A DNA stretch of 64,000 bases from Promethearchaeia archaeon (GCA_029856145.1 JAHQWK010000012.1:1-64000); one strand, 5' to 3'; positions 51,100 through 61,236 are shown, numbered from the stretch's first letter. Numbers and translations: made by a program. The notes: a model not told the origin generated them from the sequence alone.

Positions 51100-53979
51100 A
51101 TGATTAAGATGTCATTATCTGAGAAACAAAATGAAGTCTATTATTATAATCAACCAATTGAGGATTTAGTAAAAAATTTTAATACTAATATTGAGAAAGG
51201 ATTAAATTCCTCCGAATTACATGAAAGATATCAAAAATCAGGGTATAACGAATTACCAAAAATTAAAAAATCTATTTGGAAAATTTATCTTGCTCCAATC
51301 TTCAATTTTTTAATTGTTATTCTCATTATTGCTGGGATTATAATTGTAATATTAGGGTCTCCAAGTGAAACAATAATAACTTTCACAGTAGTGATAATTA
51401 ACTCAATTACAGCTATAGTTCAACAATTTCGTGCACAAAAAGCTCTAGAATCCTTAAGAGAAATCTCTGCCTTAAAAGCAACCGTTTTAAGAGACGGAAA
51501 GCAGATCGAAATTAGAACAAAAGAATTGGTTCCAGGAGATATCGTAATGTTAAGCCAAGGAGATAAAATACCAGCAGATAGTAGAATAATTGAATTTATG
51601 GATTTTAGTGTTGATGAAGCTCCTCTCACAGGAGAGAGCGAACCTGTAGAGAAAAATAGTTATATTATAGAGAAAAAAGATATACACCTCCAAAATCAAT
51701 CAAATATGATATTTATGGGAACATATGTACGAACAGGAAGGGCTAAAGGATTAATTACAGGAACAGGCGTAAAAACGGAAATTGGAAAAATTTCGCAGAC
51801 ATTAAATGAAATGGGAAGTATTGAAGATATTCCATTAACCAGAAAGTTAAATCGTTTAGGGTATATTCTCGGAACGATTGTGATAATAAATCTTATTATA
51901 TTATTAACTTCTAAACTAATGATTCTAGGTATTGAAGGGAATTTGATCCAAAATGAAATAATTGAAGCAATTACAGATTCAATAATTAGGTCAATGAATA
52001 TAGTACCCATAAATTTACCTTTACTTTCAACTCTAGTTCTTATTACAGGCGTTTTAATCATGGCTCAAAGTGGAGTAATTATTAAAAATTTGTCCGCTAT
52101 CGAATCTCTTGGACGAGTATCGGTTATTTGTTCTGATAAAACAGGAACTATCACCAAAAATGAAATGACAGTGGAAAAGTTCTGGATAAATGATCAAGAA
52201 TATGAAGTTTCAGGATCTGGATATGATGCTACTGATGGTTTAATCTTTCAGAACCACAAACCAATTAATTTAACTGAAAACGAGACATTCATGAAGTTTC
52301 TTAACTCTATAGTAATAAATAATAATGCTCGTTTAGAATTTGAAGATATTAAAGTTAGATTAAAGAATATTAAAGAAAAGGCGGTAAGAAGGGCGCTAGG
52401 GTCCCCCACAGAAGCGGCATTATTAGTATTAACTGAGAAAGCTGGTTTACATCCTTATGATATTAAAAATAATTATATAATTACTAAAGAATTTTCATTT
52501 AGTTCTGAAGATAAAAGAATGACAACTATATGTAAGCCTTTGGGAGATAAGGATGAAATTTTTGCCTTTTCAAAAGGCGCACCTGAAAGAGTGTTAGAAG
52601 TATCTTCACAAATTGAAATTAACGGAATTTTGAAGGATCTTAACCAGATATATAAAGACTCAATTCTAGATAAAATCGATGAGCGAGCAAATCAAGGCTT
52701 TAGAACTTTAGCAATTGCATATAAAAAATTAAATAAGATTGATGATCTAAAAAGAGAAGAAGTTGAAAATAATTTAGTTTTCTTAGGTTTTGTTTCTATT
52801 ATGGATCCTCCACGACCAGGAGTTAAAAAATCTGTTGAAGAGTGCCAAAATGGAGGTGTAAAAGTAATAATGGTCACAGGAGACCATCCAGCAACAGCAA
52901 AAACTATTGCATCACAGATGGGGATTTTTAGAGAAGGAGATTTGGTCGCAACAGGCAATCAAATAGAAAATATTCCTCTCTCAGAATTCAATAAAACATC
53001 AGTATTTGCTCGAGTTGAACCTAATGATAAACAAGTAATAGTAGAGACTTATCAAAAACAAAAATTAATATGTGCTATGACAGGGGATGGCATCAATGAT
53101 GCTCCTGCTTTAAAACTAGCAAATGCAGGAGTTGCGATGGGGATTACTGGTACCGATCTTGCTAAAGAAGCCTCTGATATGGTAATTACAGATGATAATT
53201 TTTCTTCAATCAAACAAGGTGTTAAAACAGGAAGAGGAATCTTTGCTAAAATCAGGACAATTATTTTTTTCTTTATTTGCACTAATATTGTAGAAGGGAT
53301 AATATTTTTTACTTTCGAGCTTATAGCACCTTTCATAGGATTCGAACTTTTTGCATCAAACTGGCAACATATTTATATCTTTGGTATAGTCCATTCTCTT
53401 CCAGCTTTAGCTTTAGTAATTGATACACGTCCGAAGGATATAATGATTGAACCACCTAGAGACGAAGAAGAATTATTAAATAAGAATATGTGGATTATGC
53501 TATTAATTCAAGCTTTTCTAATTGGTTTAGGATTAATTCTTTCTTTGCAACTGACTTTAAATGGATTTATTCCATTAAATGAATGGAATTTAAACCCAAA
53601 TATTAGTTATATCGTCTCAGGACAAGAATTGGCTCAAAAAGCAAGAACAATGTTTATTACTACAATATTCATTGTTGAAACCAATTTCATATGGACCTTT
53701 AGAAGACCAAATAAATCTCTTTATAGAAGTATCAAAGAAGAATTAAGCCTTTCTTTATTGGTTATATGTTTATTTACGTTAGCCATACATATATTGTACA
53801 TTTGTTTTTCCCATATCGTTAATTTTTATGTGAATGATGTATTTGGGTTGAATCTACAGATAAATTTCATGTTTCTTAGTGGTACAGATTGGTTATTTTG
53901 TATTTTGCTAGCATTACCAGGAATAGTTGGTATTGAAATTTTTAAATACTTTGCTCGAGGTAGAAATATTCATTTTTAA
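51100..53979 (+). CDS. P-type cation ATPase with non-canonical ion site, copy 1
   Basis: 959 residues with the P2-type layout and ten membrane helices. Actuator loop LTGESEPV, phosphorylation site CSDKTGTITKNEMT with Asp346, nucleotide-binding KGAPER and the hinge MTGDGINDAPAL (660-671) are intact. The membrane-4 motif that is PEGLP in Ca2+-ATPases is PINLP (303-307), so the ion-binding Glu is Ile. In membrane 6, where SERCA has the Asp of TDG-L-P, this protein has VHSLPALALVID with His765. The transported ion is therefore unclear; H+, Mg2+ or others are possible. A paralogue with the same changes follows 123 bases downstream on the same strand. Confidence 0.92.
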   Translation: MIKMSLSEKQNEVYYYNQPIEDLVKNFNTNIEKGLNSSELHERYQKSGYNELPKIKKSIWKIYLAPIFNFLIVILIIAGIIIVILGSPSETIITFTVVIINSITAIVQQFRAQKALESLREISALKATVLRDGKQIEIRTKELVPGDIVMLSQGDKIPADSRIIEFMDFSVDEAPLTGESEPVEKNSYIIEKKDIHLQNQSNMIFMGTYVRTGRAKGLITGTGVKTEIGKISQTLNEMGSIEDIPLTRKLNRLGYILGTIVIINLIILLTSKLMILGIEGNLIQNEIIEAITDSIIRSMNIVPINLPLLSTLVLITGVLIMAQSGVIIKNLSAIESLGRVSVICSDKTGTITKNEMTVEKFWINDQEYEVSGSGYDATDGLIFQNHKPINLTENETFMKFLNSIVINNNARLEFEDIKVRLKNIKEKAVRRALGSPTEAALLVLTEKAGLHPYDIKNNYIITKEFSFSSEDKRMTTICKPLGDKDEIFAFSKGAPERVLEVSSQIEINGILKDLNQIYKDSILDKIDERANQGFRTLAIAYKKLNKIDDLKREEVENNLVFLGFVSIMDPPRPGVKKSVEECQNGGVKVIMVTGDHPATAKTIASQMGIFREGDLVATGNQIENIPLSEFNKTSVFARVEPNDKQVIVETYQKQKLICAMTGDGINDAPALKLANAGVAMGITGTDLAKEASDMVITDDNFSSIKQGVKTGRGIFAKIRTIIFFFICTNIVEGIIFFTFELIAPFIGFELFASNWQHIYIFGIVHSLPALALVIDTRPKDIMIEPPRDEEELLNKNMWIMLLIQAFLIGLGLILSLQLTLNGFIPLNEWNLNPNISYIVSGQELAQKARTMFITTIFIVETNFIWTFRRPNKSLYRSIKEELSLSLLVICLFTLAIHILYICFSHIVNFYVNDVFGLNLQINFMFLSGTDWLFCILLALPGIVGIEIFKYFARGRNIHF

Positions 53980-54102
53980 ATTTCTCTTAGATAGAAATAT
54001 TTAATTTTTTAAATCATGATTATTATAGGTTATTTATTATATTGATAAGAATTTTGAATTCACTTATCATTAATTATTCTTAAAAATTGTGGAAGAACCA
54101 CT

Positions 54103-56991
54103 ATGGAATCTACAGAAAAGAATTACTATAATCTTCAATTAGAGCAAATTTATGAAAAATTTCAAGCTAACCCTGATAAAGGTTTAACTGAAAAAGAAGC
54201 TAATAAGAGATTAGAAAAATATGGTTTTAATGAAATCCCCAAAGTATCAAAAGGTTTTATTAAAATCTATTTAGCGCCACTGTTCAACTGGTTAATAGTT
54301 ATTTATCTAATTGGATCTTTGATTTTATTTTTAGCAGCGATCTTTGGAGGAGAAGGAAATCTATTCTTTGTTGGCTTAACTTTAGGAGTTGTATTACTGA
54401 ATTGTATAGTTGCAATTATTCAACAATATAGAGCAACAAAAAAGTTAAAGGCTTTACGTGAGTTAACTGCTCCTACTTCAACTATAATTAGAGATGACCA
54501 AAAGAAAGAAATTCCGACTAAAGAAATAGTTGTAGGAGATTTATTAGAACTAAATCAAGGTGATAAAATACCAGCAGATGCTAGAATTATTGAATCGTAT
54601 AACATGGTGGTAAATGAAGCCTCATTAACTGGAGAATCTGAGCCTGTAAGAAAATCAGAATCGGGAAAACCATTACATAAAAAAGAGATTTCAATAGGAG
54701 AACGCAGTAATATGGTATTTTATGGTACTTACATTAGTACAGGAAATGGTAAATCAATTGTTGTAAAAACTGGGGGAGATACTGAAATTGGTAAAATTTC
54801 TCATGGGTTAGAAGAAGCTGGTACAAGCGAGATTCCAATACGACAGAAAATGAACCATTTTGGAAAATGGCTGGGTTTAATAATTTTTATCTTTTGGTTT
54901 ATTACATTGATAATTCTTTGGGTAGCAAGAGGGTATGTTGATATAGTAGGAAGTATGAATTCTGCTCTCGATTTGATGCCCCTTAATATTCCGCTGCTTT
55001 CAACTATTGTTTTGATAACAGGAGTCTTAGCTATGGCACATCATGGTGTTATTATAAGAAACCTCGCTTCAGTTGATAGTTTAGGCCGTGTAAGTGTAGT
55101 TTGTTCGGATAAAACTGGCACTTTAACTAAAAACCAGATGTCTATACAGCATATTTGGACAAATGGGTCAATATTTAGAGCTACTGGTAGTGGGTATGCT
55201 CCAGATGGAGATATTATTTTAATGGATGATGTAAAAAATCCTCTTTATGTTAAACACATGGATGAATACCCTTATCTGAAATTATTGTTAACAGCAGGCT
55301 TTTTAAATAACAATTCAGCATTGATTAAAAATGAAATTGAAATTTCGGGTAGAATAATTCCCAAATGGGATGTCGTTGGTTCTCCTACAGAAGGAGCACT
55401 AATGGTTTTATTTCAGAAAGGTATGGGTGATTATCTTCTCGATGATTTTGAAGCGATTACTGAATATCCTTTCGATTCTTCAGTAAAGAGAATGACTAAA
55501 CTTTATAAACGAGAACAGTCATATTATTCATTTACAAAAGGAGCAAGTGAAGTTCTAATCCCACTTTGTACAAAGATCTTATATAATGATAGTGAGATCG
55601 AATTCAATGAACAAATTAAAAACAAAGTAATGGAAATTGTAAATCTTTATGCAAATCAAGGTTATAGAATATTAAGTCTGTGCTATAAAGTAATGGATAT
55701 AATTCCACCTGAAGGAGATGAAGGAAGAAAAGTAAGTGAATCAAATATGGTTTACATTGGTTTTGTAACAATTCTGGATCCTCCAAGAGAAGGAGTTAAA
55801 GAATCTGTAAATCAATGTCATGAAGCGGGTGTGGATGTTATAATGATCACAGGAGACTCTCCTGCTACTGCGCGCGCGATTGCTTCACAAATTGCTATTG
55901 CAACAGATGAGAATAAAACTGCTGTAGAAGGTAAAATGGTTAAGGATATTGAGTCATATGAAGAATTCAATCCAATTAGAGTATTTGCAAGAGTTTCTCC
56001 TGAACATAAAGAGGATATTGTTGAAAAATATCAAGAACAAAAAAAAGTAGTCGCGATGACTGGAGATGGTGTAAATGATGCTTTGGCACTAAATATGGCT
56101 GATGTAGGAATCGCAATGGGTATTACGGGAACGGATGTAGCTAAAGAAGCTTCCGATATGGTCATTTCAGATGATTCTTTTAATTCAATTGTTACAGGAA
56201 TCCATCAAGGAAGAGGAATATTCGCAAGAATTCGTGCTGTTGTCTTCTTTTATATTTGTATTAACATTTTTGAGGGAATAGTACAATTTATTTTATTTGT
56301 AATTTTGGAATTGCCATATTTCTTAAATGAAGCCTTTTATTTCCAATGGATATTTCTCACCATAACAGTTCATACATTTCCAGGATTAATCCTTACTTTT
56401 GATACTATTTCTAAAGATGTTATGAAAGAAAAACCACGGGATTCTGAAGAGATTCTTTCAAAAAATACATTTGGATTATTATTTATATTTGGTATTCTAC
56501 TTGCAATAAGTATGGTTATTGTTTATTCTATAACTATGAGCGGAATATATCCAGTTGTTCCTGGAAATTATCCCCAAGATTATCTTTATTTCATTAAAGA
56601 CCCTGAATTAATACCCCCCGATATTTTTGGGTTACCAATAGAAGAAATTAGAAAAATCGGAAAAACATTAACCATGCTGATGGTAACGTTATTTTTCTGT
56701 GAGACTTTTCTTGTAATTCAGATTAGACGGCCGAATAAATCCTTAATTAAGAGTCTAATTGAAGATCGAAATAAATTTATGTTTTTTCTAATTGGCTTTT
56801 TATTTTTTGTGTTGATCGCTTTAATATATATTCCCGGTGTTCAAGTTACATTAGCATCATGGGGTATTAATTTTATGTTCATGTTTTTGACAGGTTTAGA
56901 TTGGTTAGTGTGCTTCTCAATTTCATTAATCTGTATTGTTTCCTTTGAGATTGTCAAATTTGGCGCCCGTAAAATGGATATAAAGTTCTAA
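54103..56991 (+). CDS. P-type cation ATPase with non-canonical ion site, copy 2
   Basis: 962 residues, collinear with copy 1. LTGESEPV, CSDKTGTLTKNQMS (Asp336), KGASEV and MTGDGVNDALAL (652-663) are present; the hinge has ND-A-L in place of ND-A-P. Membrane-4 motif is PLNIP (293-297) and membrane 6 is TVHTFPGLILTFD with His757, matching the unusual residues of copy 1. Conservation of P-x-N-x-P and V-H-S/T-x-P across paralogues suggests that these are real determinants of a distinct ion. N-terminal cation-ATPase region LTEKEANKRLEKYGFNEIP is standard. No regulatory subunit is adjacent. Confidence 0.92.
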   Translation: MESTEKNYYNLQLEQIYEKFQANPDKGLTEKEANKRLEKYGFNEIPKVSKGFIKIYLAPLFNWLIVIYLIGSLILFLAAIFGGEGNLFFVGLTLGVVLLNCIVAIIQQYRATKKLKALRELTAPTSTIIRDDQKKEIPTKEIVVGDLLELNQGDKIPADARIIESYNMVVNEASLTGESEPVRKSESGKPLHKKEISIGERSNMVFYGTYISTGNGKSIVVKTGGDTEIGKISHGLEEAGTSEIPIRQKMNHFGKWLGLIIFIFWFITLIILWVARGYVDIVGSMNSALDLMPLNIPLLSTIVLITGVLAMAHHGVIIRNLASVDSLGRVSVVCSDKTGTLTKNQMSIQHIWTNGSIFRATGSGYAPDGDIILMDDVKNPLYVKHMDEYPYLKLLLTAGFLNNNSALIKNEIEISGRIIPKWDVVGSPTEGALMVLFQKGMGDYLLDDFEAITEYPFDSSVKRMTKLYKREQSYYSFTKGASEVLIPLCTKILYNDSEIEFNEQIKNKVMEIVNLYANQGYRILSLCYKVMDIIPPEGDEGRKVSESNMVYIGFVTILDPPREGVKESVNQCHEAGVDVIMITGDSPATARAIASQIAIATDENKTAVEGKMVKDIESYEEFNPIRVFARVSPEHKEDIVEKYQEQKKVVAMTGDGVNDALALNMADVGIAMGITGTDVAKEASDMVISDDSFNSIVTGIHQGRGIFARIRAVVFFYICINIFEGIVQFILFVILELPYFLNEAFYFQWIFLTITVHTFPGLILTFDTISKDVMKEKPRDSEEILSKNTFGLLFIFGILLAISMVIVYSITMSGIYPVVPGNYPQDYLYFIKDPELIPPDIFGLPIEEIRKIGKTLTMLMVTLFFCETFLVIQIRRPNKSLIKSLIEDRNKFMFFLIGFLFFVLIALIYIPGVQVTLASWGINFMFMFLTGLDWLVCFSISLICIVSFEIVKFGARKMDIKF

Positions 56992-57080
56992 AACTCTCAA
57001 TTTTTTCTTTTATTCTTTTAAAAATCTTAAATCTAAATAAAACAATTAATTTTTTATTTTGACATTAATTTCTTTCTTCT

Positions 57081-57626
57081 ATGTTAAGAGGAGAGAGAGT
57101 AAAATTATGTCCTATTAAAAGGGAATATATAGAATTCTTTCTTAAATGGTTTAACGATCCAGAAATTACTCAATATCTTGTACAATATCGTCCAATGACT
57201 CGAATGATGGAAGAAGAATGGATGGAGAATCTTAAAAACCGTAAGGATAATATTCATTTGTCTATTGTAATTCCTCATGATGATGGTTCAGAAAAGCTAA
57301 TTGGAAATTGCGGACTACATAATATTGACTGGAAAAATAGAGTGGCTGAAGCTGGAATAGTTATTGGAGAAAAAGAATATCAAAGTAAAGGATTTGGAAC
57401 TGAGGCGATGGAATTATTATTAGATTATGGTTTTAAAACTGTGAATTTAAACAGAATCGAATTATATACATATGCTTTTAATGTTCGAGCTTTAAAATCT
57501 TATAAAAAAGTTGGATTTATAGAAGAAGGAAGAAAAAGACAATTTATCTGGTCTAATGGAAGATATCATGATGCAATAATGATGGGGATTTTAGCAGAAG
57601 AATGGAGTGAGAGAAAAAAAAAATAG
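57081..57626 (+). CDS. GNAT acetyltransferase, RimJ/RimL-like
   Basis: 181 residues. N-terminal LRGERVKLCPIKREYIEFFLKW in two parts, WFNDPEITQYL and the acetyl-CoA motif EKEYQSKGFGTEAMELLLDY are the RimJ/RimL-type GNAT signature, followed by NLNRIELYTYAFNVRALKSY and GFIEEGRKR. These transfer acetyl groups from acetyl-CoA to N-terminal amines of ribosomal proteins or to small amines such as spermidine. The gene begins at ATG, 89 bases after the ATPase pair. Its exact acceptor is not evident. Its end is ten bases from the convergent LLM oxidoreductase. Confidence 0.9.
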   Translation: MLRGERVKLCPIKREYIEFFLKWFNDPEITQYLVQYRPMTRMMEEEWMENLKNRKDNIHLSIVIPHDDGSEKLIGNCGLHNIDWKNRVAEAGIVIGEKEYQSKGFGTEAMELLLDYGFKTVNLNRIELYTYAFNVRALKSYKKVGFIEEGRKRQFIWSNGRYHDAIMMGILAEEWSERKKK

Positions 57627-57636
57627 GTAAAAATGG

Positions 57637-58719
57637 TTATCTTTCCAATTCTTTAAAGTAGGGGATAATTTCATCCCGAAAGATTTCATAAACCCGATTA
57701 ACGTCAGGACCTCGGTTCATAAGAATCATTGAAGTCGCGCCTGCTTCTTTAAATTTTTCTATACTTGAAATAACATCATCTGTAGAACCTAAACAGTTAG
57801 TATCTTGAAGGATTGTTTCAGGAAGGTTATCTACACATGATAATTGCTCATTAATATCCTTTACTTGCATGTCAAAATTATGAATTGTATAATCCGTTGG
57901 AAGACATAAATCGGGGTATATTTGATTAGTTTTTGTTGGATTCAGAACATATGAAACTCTAAAGAATTCACAGCGTTTAACAGCATTTTCCGGAGTTTTA
58001 TTATCTATAGCCACAAAGCAATTATAAGTATAATCAATTTCTTCTGGATTTCGACCTATTTTTTTAGCTGCATCAACAATTTCTTTTTTATTTTCTTTAA
58101 ATGTTTTAGGTGACTCTACAAAGGGATACCATCCATCTCCTAATTCACCAGTCATTTGACGAGTTTTAGGACCGTTTGCTGCAATATATATAGGAGGAGT
58201 ATTTTGAATAGGTTTAACTTGGATATAAGCGCGGCGTATATTACCCCAGAAATCACTTTTTCTACTTACTTTGCGTTTTGTCCAAAAATCTCTTAATAAC
58301 TCAATATATTCTCTTAATTTCGTTATAGATTTATCACGATTCAATCCATACATATCAACATTCATTTTTTCACCTGCACCGAGACCTATCATAGCTCTTC
58401 CATTTGAAATTTGGTCGAGAGTAGCAACTTTTTGAGCCATTAGTGCAGGATGAAACCGATGAGGATCAGAAACACCAGTACATAATTTAGCTTTAGTAGT
58501 GATCATTGCGATTGAGGTGAGAAACATAAAAGCATCAAAACAAGTACCTGGTCCTGGAGGTAGCATTACTGTATGATCTGCATAAAATACATATTCAAAA
58601 CCGCATTGCTCGGCTTTTTTAGCTCCTTCATACATATAATCAAGCCGAGGGGTGGGAACTGGGATTGAAAATCCAAACTTCATAATAATTAAAATTGTTT
58701 GAATCTTAAAAACTTCCAT
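57637..58719 (-). CDS. LLM-class (luciferase-like) F420-dependent oxidoreductase
   Basis: 360 residues. MKFGFSIPVPTPRLDYMYEG is the family N-terminus, followed by CGFEYVFYADHTVML, KLCTGVSDPHRFHPALMAQK, GRAMIGLGAGEKMNVDMYG and IYIAANGPKTRQMTGELGDG. This TIM-barrel family uses coenzyme F420 in archaea, as in Mer and secondary alcohol dehydrogenases, or flavin elsewhere. The start at base 58719 follows aggagaa closely and gives a 12-residue extension; the family start at ATG 58683 is the alternative. Divergent from a second LLM gene, suggesting related or duplicated redox enzymes. Substrate unknown. Confidence 0.85.
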   Translation of the reverse strand: MEVFKIQTILIIMKFGFSIPVPTPRLDYMYEGAKKAEQCGFEYVFYADHTVMLPPGPGTCFDAFMFLTSIAMITTKAKLCTGVSDPHRFHPALMAQKVATLDQISNGRAMIGLGAGEKMNVDMYGLNRDKSITKLREYIELLRDFWTKRKVSRKSDFWGNIRRAYIQVKPIQNTPPIYIAANGPKTRQMTGELGDGWYPFVESPKTFKENKKEIVDAAKKIGRNPEEIDYTYNCFVAIDNKTPENAVKRCEFFRVSYVLNPTKTNQIYPDLCLPTDYTIHNFDMQVKDINEQLSCVDNLPETILQDTNCLGSTDDVISSIEKFKEAGATSMILMNRGPDVNRVYEIFRDEIIPYFKELER

Positions 58720-58818
58720 GTTCTCCTTACATTTGGGTTAGATTTTAAACTAAAAGGGCAAGCTATAAATTATTATTAGATAATATATTTTTAGAATCAA
58801 TTTTTGGAAAGTGATATT

Positions 58819-59949
58819 ATGGATATTAGTGATATAAAAATTGGTACTGAAGGAAGTTTCATTGGCCCTCTTGAAAAAGGAATTGCCCAAGTAAAAAGGA
58901 TAGAAGAGAACGGGTATGATTCGGTATGGTTTGCGGACCATTTGATGGGATGGACACCAGATAGTATATGGACACCTGATATTCTTAGAGCTGCTGAATT
59001 TGTAGATAGCCCACATATATTTCATGAAGTATATTCAGTCATGGCTGCTGCTGCTTGGAATACAAATAAAATTAAACTAGGTACAAGCGTGACTGAAACC
59101 TTTCGAAGACATCCTGCTGTTTTAGCTCAAACATTACTAACCCAAGATCACATCTCAAAGGGAAGAGTAATATTAGGTATCGGAGCTGGAGAAGGTGAAA
59201 ATGTAGTACCTTATGGTATTAAATGGGAGAATCCTGTAGGTAGATTAGACGAATCTATTCAAATAATTAAGTTATTGTGGAAGAGCGATAAGAAAGTAAA
59301 CTTTGATGGAAAATTTTGGAAATTGAAAAATGCTGTTCTTAACCTGAAACCATTCGAAAAAGGTAAATATCCTCCTATTTGGATAGCTGCACATGGACCC
59401 AAAATGCTTGATTTAACCGGAAGATTAGGGGATGGTTGGTTACCTGCATATTCTGATCCAGAATCATATAAATTTAGACTAAATCATATCAAAAATTCAG
59501 CAAAAAAAGCAAACAGAGATCCAAATGAAATTGTCCCAGCACTATTTAGTTTCCTACTAATCGATGAAGAACATAATGTCTGTGATGATATGCTTGAAAA
59601 CCCCGTAATTAAAAATCAACTATTAACTATGCCTCCTTCAATGTATAAAAAGTATGGAGCAATTCATCCTTTTGGAGAAGATTTTTATGGACTACTTGAA
59701 TATATCCCGACAGAATATGATAGAAAAACAGTATTAGAAGCAATAGATAAAATCCCCGCAAAAATGTGTGATGATAATACTTTACATGGGACACCTGATG
59801 AAGTTATCAGTAAAATTGAAGAATATGCTAAAGTGGGTCTAAAACATATTGTTTTTTATAATACAACTTATTTAGCGGATATTACTAAAATTAAAAGTTC
59901 ATTTGGCTTATTGAAAAAAGTCCTGCAATATTTTCACGATGAGAAGTAG
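58819..59949 (+). CDS. LLM-class F420-dependent oxidoreductase, Mer-like
   Basis: 376 residues. GYDSVWFADHLMGWTPDSIW, KIKLGTSVTETFRRHPAVLAQ, GRVILGIGAGEGENVVPYG and WIAAHGPKMLDLTGRLGDGW match the bacterial-luciferase-like family that uses F420. The sequence is close in pattern to methylene-tetrahydromethanopterin reductase-like and F420 secondary alcohol dehydrogenases, without proving either. The start is ATG (MDISDIKIG) because aaagtgat sits upstream; the earlier TTG would add five residues. The TatD gene begins 15 bases after the stop, so the two form an operon. The divergent paralogue at 57637-58719 shares the intergenic region. Confidence 0.88.
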   Translation: MDISDIKIGTEGSFIGPLEKGIAQVKRIEENGYDSVWFADHLMGWTPDSIWTPDILRAAEFVDSPHIFHEVYSVMAAAAWNTNKIKLGTSVTETFRRHPAVLAQTLLTQDHISKGRVILGIGAGEGENVVPYGIKWENPVGRLDESIQIIKLLWKSDKKVNFDGKFWKLKNAVLNLKPFEKGKYPPIWIAAHGPKMLDLTGRLGDGWLPAYSDPESYKFRLNHIKNSAKKANRDPNEIVPALFSFLLIDEEHNVCDDMLENPVIKNQLLTMPPSMYKKYGAIHPFGEDFYGLLEYIPTEYDRKTVLEAIDKIPAKMCDDNTLHGTPDEVISKIEEYAKVGLKHIVFYNTTYLADITKIKSSFGLLKKVLQYFHDEK

Positions 59950-59964
59950 AAGAGGTTGATAGAC

Positions 59965-60801
59965 TTGTATATTGATTGTCATGCTCACATATTTTTTAGC
60001 CCGATCCCTAAAGAAGCTATTGATAAAGATATCAAGGGTGAAATACCGACACCTACCATAGACTTTATAAATAGAATGATATCTAATGCAAAAAAAAAAG
60101 GAGTAAGCCATATTGTTGGAGTTATTAGTAATCCAGACGAGTTCCCAAGATATAAAGAACAATTGAAGCTTGAAAATATTATAAATATTATTGGTATCTC
60201 AAGAAATAAATCGCTAGAAGACCAAGCATATATGATTTCGTTATTAAGAAAGGAAATTGAGAGAAAAATACCTCATGGGATCGGAGAGATTGGATTGGAA
60301 TATCCCTATGATTTTGATAAGTTAAAGGAACATGAAGAAAAAGAAATTAAGAAAAGACAGCAGGAATTATTTAGAAAACAAATTCAAATTGCTAAAGAAA
60401 TTGCGATTCCTATTGTCGTTCATGCTGGATATGGTACAGATAAAGATATTGTGAAAATGTTAAAACAAGAAAAAGCAGATGATGTAGGGGGCCAAATTCA
60501 TGGCTATATGTCTAATAAAGAGTTAGTTAGTGAATTACTTGATCTAGGCTTTTACTTTTCGTTTGGATATTTCCATCCGAGAGAAGAGGAATTACGAACG
60601 ATTATTGAGATAACTCCAATAGAAAAGATCCTTATTGAAACAGATTCTCCATATCATCTAATAGAATCTCCTAAAAGATTTATTCTTCCAGAGGATGTGG
60701 TGCCAATTACAAAGGAAATTGCTAAATTAAAAGAAGTTAATCCTAAAACTTTTGCTAACCAGGTAATGAAGAATAGTAAGGAACTTTTTAATTTCAATTA
60801 A
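59965..60801 (+). CDS. TatD-family metal-dependent hydrolase
   Basis: 278 residues. The amidohydrolase-fold metal ligands are visible: YIDCHAHIF at the start, Glu in HGIGEIGLEYP, His in PIVVHAGYGTDKD, His in GGQIHGYM and Asp in ETDSPYHLI. TatD proteins are Mg-dependent 3'-5' DNA exonucleases in bacteria; archaeal relatives may have other phosphoester or amide substrates. Start set at the TTG giving MYIDCHAH, with agagg nine bases ahead. It follows the LLM oxidoreductase by 15 bases, an operon whose joint function is unknown. Confidence 0.88.
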   Translation: MYIDCHAHIFFSPIPKEAIDKDIKGEIPTPTIDFINRMISNAKKKGVSHIVGVISNPDEFPRYKEQLKLENIINIIGISRNKSLEDQAYMISLLRKEIERKIPHGIGEIGLEYPYDFDKLKEHEEKEIKKRQQELFRKQIQIAKEIAIPIVVHAGYGTDKDIVKMLKQEKADDVGGQIHGYMSNKELVSELLDLGFYFSFGYFHPREEELRTIIEITPIEKILIETDSPYHLIESPKRFILPEDVVPITKEIAKLKEVNPKTFANQVMKNSKELFNFN

Positions 60802-60804
60802 TTT

Positions 60805-61125
60805 TTAGAAAACTGTAGTATGTTTTAGAAACACATTTTTTATCCTTTTCAACATCGATCCTTCTGCACCCCATGTTACTCCTAATAATCCATGTCTTCC
60901 TCCTGCAACAACAATAACAATTTGATATCTATTCTCATCAATAGGATCAATTATTATTGTCGCTGCTAAATTTGATTCAATTCTAAAATAAAATTTTTCG
61001 GCTACAAGTACAATTGTACCACCATTATTCGTTTCGTATCGAGACAGAGTATTAGTCTCTTGGCGAATATCTGCAATTATGCCATCTAATTCCATTCGGT
61101 TAATTATAAATTTATCACTTTCCAT
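60805..61125 (-). CDS. conserved hypothetical small protein, beta-rich
   Basis: 106 residues from ATG (MESDKFIINRMELDG), with a TTG four codons earlier as weaker option. The body is alternating hydrophobic, strand-rich: GGTIVLVAEKFYFRIESNLA, ATIIIDPIDENRYQIVIVV, then AGGRHGLLGVTWGAEGSM and a basic helix (LKRIKNVFLKHT). The G-G-R-H-G-L motif between a strand and a helix looks conserved-family-like. I do not recognise a named domain with certainty. It is convergent with the TatD gene, three bases between stops. Soluble. Confidence 0.6.
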   Translation of the reverse strand: MESDKFIINRMELDGIIADIRQETNTLSRYETNNGGTIVLVAEKFYFRIESNLAATIIIDPIDENRYQIVIVVAGGRHGLLGVTWGAEGSMLKRIKNVFLKHTTVF

Positions 61126-61236
61126 TTTTAAACTCAATTTGATTGTTTAAGCCCTTAGGTTAAATATAAAATTTTAGGATTAAAAACTTAATGTTTGTGT
61201 GAAGGATAGATTTAGCATTGATTAATATAAAAAAAA

